Source: Margaritifera margaritifera
Taxonomy: Eukaryota; Mollusca; Bivalvia; Unionida; Margaritiferidae
DNA length: 64,000 bases
Direction of reading: 5' to 3'
NCBI GenBank assembly: GCA_029931535.1
Contig: JAQPZY010001548.1
Span: forward strand, 248,001 to 312,000
The position numbers were made by a program, and so were the translations under genes. Position 1 is the first letter of the stretch. Each line of letters begins with the position of its first letter. The notes under the pieces are model-generated. The model saw only the letters and a list, made by a program, of their open reading frames with translations. It made no database searches and had not been told where the DNA came from. Shown in pieces: positions 56,268-64,000 of the stretch.

Positions 56268-58617
56268 AGATCTATTCAGCTCCTCTTGAGTTTTGCTTTA
56301 TATTTTTCTGTGCTGCACTTGGTTACAGTGGTAAATATATTTTTCTGTTAGATTCCACTATTTCATTTCTCATTTCTGCCATTATTTTCAACTGTGTGGT
56401 TCATTATCCCTGTTATGATTTAATTGGGACTGAGTTCTCTGGACTTTTGGGGGCTTAAAATGGTTGGGTCCAAAGGTAGAAAACATGGATCCCAGACCTA
56501 CCTCAAGGATAATGAATGTTCATCCCCATCACATTTGCACAAGATCCAAAGCACAACTTAGATATCAGAATAGAAACATTTTATCAGACTAAATAAAACT
56601 AAACAAACCACAGGGTTTGGCCTAGGATTGAAACAAGTTTTGCCACAACCAAGTCCACTAAAAACTTTCTGTACTGATGCTTCTCTTAAATGTCTTGTGT
56701 ATTTTTTATTTAAGGTCATTCTTTTCAAGCATTTTATTACAAGTATGGATCGTTCTTTTTACCAAAAGATTTTGACTCGAGGCTAAATAGCATCATTGTC
56801 CGTTTAATATAAACAAAAGGGCATTAAAATAAAAAACATAATGTTAAAATTTTAATGTATTTTGACACCTTTGTATATATACATGTGTATTTTTTTTATA
56901 GCATTTATTAAAATTCAGAACAATGTGCATTATTGTAAAAAGTTGCAACAGAATCTGAATATCCATTACAGATTAATTTTATGAATTTTATCCATAATTT
57001 AAAATCTCCAAAAAGAAAATAAGATTTAAATATTGTCTGGAATCAGACAAATAAGGTTGTAAAAGGAAGCAAATAGTAATTTTGGTTAAAAAAAGTATCC
57101 CAGGTATAAATTTGTTAAATTTGTGTTGCATAGACTATTATTCTAAATATTTATTGACAATCAAATATAAAAATTCATAATTGGATGAATGAAGACCAAC
57201 ATCTAAGACAACAAGAGTTGATGAATGTTTTTTACTTGTTGCATTTTGGGTGTCACTGAGACAGTTAATGGGATATAATTTAAAGGGAGTATTATTTTAT
57301 GTGAGGATAAATGGCTTCCCTCCCACATGGTTAATTTTGACACCTTTGTAAATATCTCTAATTATTAAATGTAATGAAGGTTAAATAGAGATAATAAAAT
57401 AAAGTTAGTTCATTAGTCTACTTGACTGGAAAACAAATATACACTTCCTGTAGTTAGGTAGCATTGGTTCTCTAATCTCTACTTATGCCAGGAGTAGTTG
57501 TTACTTTGACTTCAAAGATTTGACACTTTTATTGGCAGGTACAAACATGTCACAAATACTTTGGTGTCACTTGGTTTGTGACATGTTTGAAACTACAATA
57601 GTAGCATTTAGCATACATGGTACTGTATACAATAAGATATATACATATCATTAAATGAAACAAAGAATGATTGAGAATGAATACATTGATTACCATAGTA
57701 AACTGTTGCCTGAGCAGTAAGCCCTGGGAAAAACATGGGATAGAATAGGGTCTTATGATGTAATTTTTAGAACACCTTTGGTAGTTAAAGCAAGAGGTTT
57801 GAGATCACAGATGTGATCTGTTGTCATGGTGAATTCACACCAGCTTTTATATTTTTATGCTGAAAAATTACCAATCAAATGGAACATACAAGATAGTTTA
57901 TTAAGTCTTGATTGTTTCCCTGATTGTTTTCACTTACAGTGGGCTTTGATTTCTATAAAAATAAAGCTCATGTGTACAGAATCATCACACTGAAAAAAAG
58001 ATACCTGACTTGCGTATGGTAATGGAGACTATTGTATGATTTGCAATAAGATTTGCTAAATAACAGAACTGCTGTAAATGTTTTTTCAAAACTTCATCCA
58101 TATTTAGCTTTCTGTGAAAGATGATACTATGTATTGTTTTGATGTGATTGGAAAGATCAAAACCTGAAGGTTTAGATGTACAGAAAGGCCAAAGTTCTTG
58201 TAGTAATTTCAGTTTAATGTACATTCTATTGAAAATAGCTAAAACCAATTTGTACCCACCAGTCTTGAAGAGAAATTCTTAAAATAACTATGCATACAAA
58301 TGTCATTGATAAATAAGTGAAGTATTTAACAGATTTTTCAGTAAACATCTTTATTTCTACTGTTTTTATACAAAATTTTGTATATATACTTTAATTCTTA
58401 AACACATTGATCTTCAGATTTTAGACTTCAGTTGTACGAAATATTTGTTGTCAATAGTAAATATATGTTGTTAAACAAAATAATAGAGTATGTAAAATTA
58501 GATGAATTACAGGAGAAATTAAAGCCCTTTGTTAGAGCAAATAATCGGGAAACAATCAGGACTTAATGAACTAGCTTGAATGCTTGTTTGTGGTGATTTT
58601 AGCTCTACTGGTCACAG
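56268..58617. other. unassigned AT-rich interval
   Basis: No recognised gene. The minus-strand frame 58248-57985 (87 codons, KLLQELWPFCTSKPSGFD and on) has ordinary composition but no motif I know. It could be a transposase fragment or chance. Confidence 0.4.
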
Positions 58618-60614
58618 ACAGTACACCTTTCACTCTCAGAGAGTTACAAGACTCTCTTGATTAAGTCCATGACACTTCAGCAGGACCAAATGATACCCAC
58701 TGTCAACTTCTGAATCACTTACTTGACACGGCTCTAAATACACTGCCAAACATTTTCAATAAAATTTGGGAAACTGGTGGCTTTCCACAGTCTTGGTGAG
58801 AAGCAAGGTGATACCTTTACCCAAACCTGAAAAGGACCAAACCGACCCTTCTAACTATTGTTCCATATCATTAACAAGCTGTTTCTGCAGAGCCATGGAT
58901 GATAGACTACTCAGGTATCTTGAATCCAACAAACTATTATCAGGCATTCAATGTGGATGCAGACTTCAGAGAAGCACAATAGACCATCTTGTCAGATTTT
59001 AAGCATTTATTTGAGAATCTGTCTCTTTCAACTTGGAGAAAGCTTATGACACAACATGGAAGTATGGCTTAATGAATAACTTAATCAGCTTTCTAAGTCT
59101 AATGGGCTGCCTACACAGCTTTCTAGGTCTAAGGGGCTGCCTACCTAGCTTTCTAGGTCTAATGGGCTGCCTACCCAGCTTTCTAGGTCTAATGGGCTGC
59201 CTACACAGCTTTCTAGGTCTAAGGGGCTGCCTACCTAGCTTTCTAGGTCTAAGGGGCTGCCTACCCAGCTTTCTAGGTCTAATGGGCTGCCTACCCAGCT
59301 TTCTAGGTCTAAGGGGCTGCCTACCCAGCTTTCTAGGTCTAAGGGGCTGCCTACCCAGCTTTCTAGGTTAAAGGGGCTGCCTACCTAGCTATATCTCCAA
59401 TTTTTTGAAAGATAGAAACTTCAGACTTAAGGTAGGCAGCACCCTTTCTGAAAGCTATCCTCAAAAGATGGGTGTATCTCAAGGCAGCATATTGTCAGTT
59501 ACATCAAAATTAACAGCATAGTGAAATGCCATAAGTCAGGAACTGACTGCTCATTATATGTTCATGATTTTTTGATCCGCTATAGATCAAAGAATATGCA
59601 CACTATTGAATGTCACTACAGATAGGCTTAAACAGTGTTCAGAAATGGGCAGAAGATAATGGGTTAAGATTTTAAAAATCTAAAACTGTATAAACTTTTG
59701 CTGACTACATCATATTCATGATGACCCAAAACTCGACGGATGTCTTATTCCTGTTGTGGAGGAGATAACATTTTTAGGGCTTATTTACGACCATTAACAA
59801 AATTTCTTCCACGTATTAGATACCTCAGGGACAAATGTCAAAAAGCCCTGGATTTAAAATGAGTCAGGGCAAACACAGATTGGGGAGCAGGTAGGAAGGT
59901 CTTGCTCCATTTAATCAGGTCATTAGAAAGATTGAAACTTGACTATGGCTTGATTCTGTATGGATCAGCTTGTAAATCTTACCTGCAGGTGCTTGATCCA
60001 ATACACAGGAATTTACTCAGGGTGCATTTAGAACCTCCCCTTCAAAAAGCCTCAATGTTGAGGCAGATAAACTATCACTTTATCTCAGATGAACGACATT
60101 GGCTCTTCAGTATGCTACCAAACTATCTTCTAATCCTTTTAACCCCGCATATGATGTAGTCTTTAGACCCAAATACCAAAACTTGTACACTCAGAAACCA
60201 AACTTTTTTCTACCTTTTGGCATACAAATCCATCCTCACTTAGAAACAGCAAATAGTGCAAGATTTTATACTTCCAAATCACCACCATCTCGAGCCACTT
60301 ATTGGATAAGGCCTCAATTTTTATTGCAGAAGTTACAGCCTACAGCTTTGAACTATGTTAAAACCTCTCAACAAATGAATTTCATCATCTTTTTGGATTC
60401 CCTTTCGACACTGAAAGCCTTGCAGAATTTTAAATCTGACAACCCGTTAATATCCCAGATATTACAGAAACATGATGTTATCATTCAATATGGGAAAAGT
60501 ATTTTGGACTGTTGGGTGTCTAGTCTCATTGGTATAAAGGGTAATGAAAGGGCAGATAAAGAAGCCAAAGCTGCTCTACAGTCACCTGTTTCCCATTGGA
60601 AGATTCCATATAAC

Positions 60615-60617
<3 letters not shown>
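58618..60617 (+). pseudogene. I-type LINE RT-RNase H, broken and expanded
   Basis: Blocks in order are TPFTLRELQDSLD, SAGPNDTHCQLLNHL, VIPLPKPEKDQTDPSNY, RAMDDRLLRYLESNKLLSGI, FNLEKAYDTTWKYGLMNN (motif A, where Asp is Asn), a 30-bp minisatellite, then LPSYISNFLKDRNFRLKVGS, LSESYPQKMGVSQGSILS, SLYVHDFLIRYRSKN (YVDD is YVHD), LKLDYGLILYGSACKSYLQV, LNYVKTSQQMNFIIFLDSLS, KALQNFKSDNPLISQILQKH and IGIKGNERADKEAKAAL. The last three belong to RNase H (D of LDS, and NERADKEAK). At least two catalytic residues and several frames are lost, so it is inactive. The reading frame is nevertheless kept through the minisatellite apart from one stop in its last unit. Confidence 0.87.
59088..59388 (+). repeat. 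30-bp in-frame minisatellite within LINE RT, about 10 copies
   Basis: The unit CTTTCTAGGTCTAAKGGGCT then GCCTACCYAG (variant CACAG) repeats ten times at exactly 30 bp. Translated it gives repeated FLGLRGCLPS. The normal RT sequence at this place is a single G-L-x-G-x-LPS-x-I segment, seen just after the array as GCLPSYISNFLKDRN, so the repeat grew out of the coding sequence. The last unit has GGTTAA for GGTCTA. Confidence 0.95.
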
Positions 60618-60649
<32 letters not shown>

Positions 60650-60650
60650 G
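60614..60650. repeat. (TAA)n tract joining two LINEs tail to tail
   Basis: About twelve TAA units. It is the 3' end of the plus-strand I-type LINE and adjoins the 3' end of the minus-strand LINE. Confidence 0.92.
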
Positions 60651-60651
60651 G

Positions 60652-61906
60652 TGTTAAATTATGAAGGGTTTTATAAACCATAACACATCTGTGATATGAA
60701 ATTCTTTTGTCAAAAGGGGTGCCAGTTTAAAGACTTAAACATGTCCACATTGTCATTGGATCAACATCTAGAATAATTCTAGCTGCATGCATTTGAAGTT
60801 TTATTATACAATTAATATTAGTTGTGTGCATGAGCCCCATACTGTGCAATAGTAGTCCATAATAAGTAATATGTAAGTTGAATAGAATAGTTTCCTTGCA
60901 TGCATTGCTAGATATTTCTTCAGTCTTTGCAGTAGAGTTTGTTTGGAGACTATTATGTTACAGACATGATCTATGTGATGATTCCAAGTTAGTTTATCAT
61001 CATTAGATATATATTCATCATATACAGACAATCGAATGGGGTTTTCCATGGATAATCTGTTTGATGTTCCTACTAGCATTGCAGTGGTCTTTTTGGTATC
61101 TATATACATTCCATTGTCTTGACACCATTTACAGATATGATTAAGATCATGCTGCAGCTGTTCTTGTATTGTGTTGCTGTTTTGACCTGATGTGTGGAAT
61201 GTTGCATTATCTGCATACCTATCAGTTTCAGTGTTTTCTCTATACAATGGCAGGTCATTAATATTTAAGAGAAAGAAGATAGGTCCTAGGATTGAGCCCT
61301 GAGGGATACCATATTTTATATGACCAGGACTTGATAGAGTACTGTTTAGTTGTACTTGCTTGATTCTGTCACTAAGATAAGATTGTATCCAGGAAATGGT
61401 TTTTGCACTGAAATTGTAATAAACTAGTTTTCCCAGAAGTATGTTAAGGTCAACAAAGTCAAATGCCTTCTTTAGATCTAAAAAGATAGATACTATTGTG
61501 TTACCCTTATCAATGTCTTCAAGCCATTTATCAATTATCTTTATTAGCGCAGTATGACATGAGTGGTTTGATCAAAAACCTGATTGGTGTTGATGTAGGA
61601 GGTCATTTGTTTGTAAGAAAGTACTGATTTGTTTTGCAATATGTTTCACAATATTTTGGAAATGGTGGGTAGAACCGAAATAGGTCTGTAATTATCTGCA
61701 AGATCTTTCTCATTTCCCTTGTGTAATGGTGTTATTCTTGCCCTCTTTAAGGTATAAGGAAATTTATAACATTTTAGGCTTAAGTTTATAACGTGTGCTA
61801 TTGACTTGTGTATTATATTAGCACTTAGTTTTAACAATTTAGGACCAATAACCTTCTACCCCTGTAGCCTTTTGTGTATTAAGGTTTTTGAGATAGTGCC
61901 ATACAT
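60652..61906 (-). pseudogene. LINE reverse transcriptase, broken
   Basis: Blocks are IPNEDVWHYLKN (resuming after the insertion), LKCYKFPYTLKRARITPLHK, KDLADNYRPISVLPTISKIL, QSGF-stop-SNHSCHTALIK, VSIFLDLKKAFDFVDLNILL, SWIQSYLSDRIKQVQLN, YGIPQGSILGPIFF, DRYADNATFHTSGQ (YADD is YADN), WNHHIDHVCNIIVSKQTLL and YSTYILLIMDYYCTVWGS, ending near LHNLTP. The order is that of Jockey/CR1-type RT. The second Asp of the catalytic box is lost, and several stops and shifts are present. Confidence 0.87.
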
Positions 61907-61915
61907 CTTCATTTG

Positions 61916-63082
61916 GAATCAGGGACGTTTCGCCCCATGTTTGTTTCGGCCCAAGACATTTCGCCCCACTTCAATGGTCATTTTGCCCCACTTCAATAGA
62001 CATTTTGCCCCACTTCAATGGACATTTCGCCCCACTTAAAAAAAAAAGAATGGACATTTCGCCTCACTTGAATGGTCGTTTCGGACCATGACATCGTTTA
62101 ATAAATAATTATGTTTGAAACAAGTCTTTTCTCCATGTATCGTGATGAAGAGTATAGAAAATAAGAAATAGTAAGACAAGTTATCCTCATATCAGAATAA
62201 GATAGTAATAATGATAATAATACTAAGAAAAAGAAGAAGAATAGGCTTATACTTAGACTATTTGACAGACCCATTTCAATTTGTTAGATTTACATTCAGC
62301 CTGTCATTATATCTGACAATATTTTCCCCTTTTTCTTTGTTTATGTACTAAGACTGATCAGAAAATGAATCTATCATTTACAGTGATCATTATTTTCTAT
62401 ACTGCAATATTTTTATTTTCGCAGTTACGAAAACTGATGAAAGTCCTTTTTTGGTGATGGTCATTTGCAAAAAAGGAGTTCAATGTTTTCTTCTTAGTTT
62501 GATTTACAATTCTGATATTACCGGTATAGTTTAAAATAAGTCCAGAAGAGTTCAAAGGCATAATCATTTATTCAAGAAAGAAACAAATGGCATGTACTTG
62601 GTGTGTAATAGAAAAAGATGAGGTCACAGTCCAGCTTTAATGTTGATCGGTCTAACATGGGCCATACATTCTGGCACAGCATTTCAGTAAGGTGTTGGTG
62701 CTGAATTTCAAAAACAAACTTCAAGGAAATGCCGGGTGCTTACGCGAGTAAGTTTCTCAACCAGCGACACGTTCTTTAATCTCGACGACAGAAGTCTCAG
62801 AATAATTCAAGATGACAACTAGTATGAGCGAAGATCAAATGAAATGCCGCTTAACTACATGCACTTTAATATGAAGTAAACATATTTGTTGGGATTGATA
62901 GTTAAGAAATGTAGAAATGTACACTGAATGTGGGGCGAAATGTCTTGGGCCAAAACGTCCATTGAAGTGGGGCGAAATGTCTTGAGCCGAAACGTCCATG
63001 GGGCGAAACATCCAGGTACGTCCATGAAGTGGGGCGAAATGTCTTGGGCCGAAACCTGCATGGGGCGAAACGTCTCGGTACC
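61916..63082. mobile_element. MULE-type TIR element inserted in the LINE, 9-bp TSD
   Basis: CTTCATTTG flanks the element at 61907-61915 and 63083-63091. Removing the element and one copy restores the LINE protein as MEITNEDVWHYL, which confirms the boundaries. Ends: left GAATCAGGGACGTTTCGCCC, right (reverse complement) GGTACCGAGACGTTTCGCCC, similar for about 55 bp. Both ends carry arrays of GGACATTTCGCCCCACTTCA units (about 22-24 bp). The 0.8-kb interior has no coding potential. Frames of repeated FRPTS or DISPH are produced by the arrays. Confidence 0.88.
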
Positions 63083-63091
63083 CTTCATTTG

Positions 63092-64000
63092 TTATTTCCA
63101 TTATTTCTAGTTTGTTTTCAAGGTTGTTCTGAAGTTTGGATCCCAGATATTCTTCTAATTTTGTATAGTCTGGTGTTGAGTCATTGATTTGGATATCATT
63201 AGCACAATTGCAGAAATGGTTGTTTAGATGTTCAGCTATGTCTTTTGTGTCAGAGAGGATTTTATTGCCATTTTTCATTTTATTTGGGAAACCTGGATTT
63301 TCTTTGGGATGTAATTCATTAATATTTTTCCAAAGAGTTCTAGTGTCTTTTATTTTTGTTTATTGTTTCTGTGAAATAGGCTTGTTTCGATTTCCTGAGA
63401 AGAGACACTATTTTGTTGTGCCATAATCTGTAATTTCCCTGATCGCTTTGTTTTTTATATTGATCTCGTAGCTTTCTAGCAGTTTGGATTTTCTTATTAT
63501 ACCAATGAGGCTGTCTGTGTGTTTTAATTCTTTTATGCTTTTGTGGAGCATGTTTATCAAGTATATTTAAGAAATTTGTGTAAAACATATCAAGACCTTC
63601 ATCTGAGTCCTCACATTCCAAAATTTGAGTAAAACATATCAAGACCTTCATCTGGGTCCTCACATTGCAAAATTTCTTCAAATGATGTGTTAGATAAATC
63701 TAGTGGAAAATTATTCTTATTTAATTTTTTATAACACCTGTATTTCATTTCTAAATGCTTTCCTTTCTTTGGGGCATGTAAGCCAATCTTGTGAGTAAGA
63801 CAAACTGGACAGTGGTCACTGTGACTTATAGTGAGTGATAGCACTCTTCATTCTATGATATTCTCAGGATGAGTGGAATATACATGGTCAATAATAGATC
63901 AGGTGCCATTTGTTCGCCTTGTTGGTGTTTTCACAATCTGACTAAGATTATATGTTTGTGTCATATTTAACCATTTACTATTGGTACAAGATGGGTGAAA
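63092..64000 (-). pseudogene. LINE endonuclease end and linker, frameshifted
   Basis: From the right edge the pieces read SKWLNMTQTYNLSQIVKTPT, SIIDHVYSTHPENIIE and ISHSDHCPVCLTHKIGLH; the SDH is the C-terminal motif of the endonuclease fold. Then come MKYRCYKKLNKNNFPLDLSN, LDKHAPQKHKRIKTHRQPHW, SLLRKSKQAYFTETINKNKR and AEHLNNHFCNCANDIQIN, the usual linker before RT. A 49-bp duplication (63581-63678) shifts the frame, so CED-x-DEGLDMFY appears in two frames. In-frame stops near 63858 and 63897 add to the decay. Confidence 0.82.
63581..63678. repeat. 49-bp tandem duplication in LINE coding sequence
   Basis: TAAAACATATCAAGACCTTC then ATCTGRGTCCTCACATTSCA, AAATT begins at 63581 and again at 63630, with three differences. 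As 49 is not a multiple of three, it causes the frameshift between the two neighbouring frames. Confidence 0.93.

Larger units (their letters stand above)
58618..60651 (+). mobile_element. I-clade LINE fragment ending in (TAA)n
   Basis: The plus-strand element has reverse transcriptase followed by RNase H, then a (TAA)n tract at 60614-60650. RNase H after RT, the block PLPKPEKDQTDPSNY and a TAA-repeat 3' end are all traits of I-type LINEs. The 5' part (ORF1, endonuclease) is missing. The RNase H frame stops at KIPYN directly before the TAA tract, earlier than usual, so the 3' end appears truncated as well. Confidence 0.82.
60652..64000 (-). mobile_element. CR1/L2-like LINE, split by a TIR element, runs off the right edge
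   Basis: The minus-strand element has an endonuclease end (64000 to about 63760), linker (63690-63092), then after a 1167-bp insertion RT (61906-60804) and a C-terminal part reaching 60652. It ends at the (TAA)n tract while still coding (VMVYKTLHNLTP), so its own 3'UTR is missing. The upstream part lies outside the window. Confidence 0.85.

Noticed and set aside
59088..59388. Regular 30-bp repeats as a CRISPR array
   Set aside because: Units are contiguous with no variable spacers, and the repeat is explained by expansion of LINE RT codons in a eukaryotic sequence.
62855..63110. Frames repeating FRPTS or DISPH as a possible repeat protein
   Set aside because: They come from the terminal array of the TIR element (GGGGCGAAATGTC units).

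Overview
The window looks like a gene-poor, AT-rich invertebrate nuclear genome, most likely a mollusc or another lophotrochozoan. The evidence is eukaryotic splice sites, long perfect microsatellites, and a mixture of pogo/Tigger, hAT, FLYWCH-Mutator (MULE), DIRS, LTR and several LINE families. No prokaryotic, organellar or CRISPR feature was seen. Species placement is inference only.

One host gene is recognised with confidence: the 5' end of DNA ligase IV (LIG4) on the minus strand. Its first three coding exons lie at 15205-15008, 11206-11129 and 7237-7136. All junctions are phase 0, and together they encode residues 1-126 of the N-terminal DNA-binding domain. The later exons must lie beyond the left edge. 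LIG4 is the ligase of non-homologous end joining. Its introns are filled with transposons: two elements with 9-bp target duplications in intron 1, a decayed hAT and a hairpin-bearing MITE in intron 2, and a DIRS-like element plus two pogo-like elements in intron 3. In intron 1 the 3' splice acceptor and the first 17 nt of exon 2 have been tandemly amplified about five times.

Layout: 1-1242 partial pogo element; 1.9-3.3 kb pogo-type non-autonomous element; 4.0-6.95 kb DIRS; 7.1-15.2 kb LIG4 exons with intronic elements; 15.6-18.6 kb MULE with a broken catalytic domain; 18.6-25.5 kb simple and degenerate repeats plus a solo LTR (21474-22382); 25.6-31.0 kb a second FLYWCH-MULE carrying two nested insertions (an ORF1-only LINE and a TGTTACG element); 32.9-33.75 kb a second copy of the solo LTR, inverted; 35.2-37.1 kb a LINE (minus); 37.7-38.2 kb the 3' end of another LINE (plus); 38.2-46.7 kb mostly repeats; 46.7-48.0 kb LINE endonuclease (minus); 49.1 kb a 200-bp ACAT array; 53-56 kb satellite-like repeats and two hAT MITEs with perfect 8-bp target duplications; 58.6-60.65 kb I-clade LINE with an in-frame minisatellite inside its reverse transcriptase; 60.65-64 kb a further LINE (minus) split by a 1167-bp TIR element.

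Every transposon protein seen is broken by stops, frameshifts, internal deletions or loss of catalytic residues, so nothing here looks autonomous. No complete new biological system was found. The strongest unusual signals are the amplified LIG4 splice acceptor, the family of 9-bp-TSD elements with subterminal repeat arrays, the nested MULE/half-LINE/TGTTACG stack, and the minisatellite born inside a LINE coding region.
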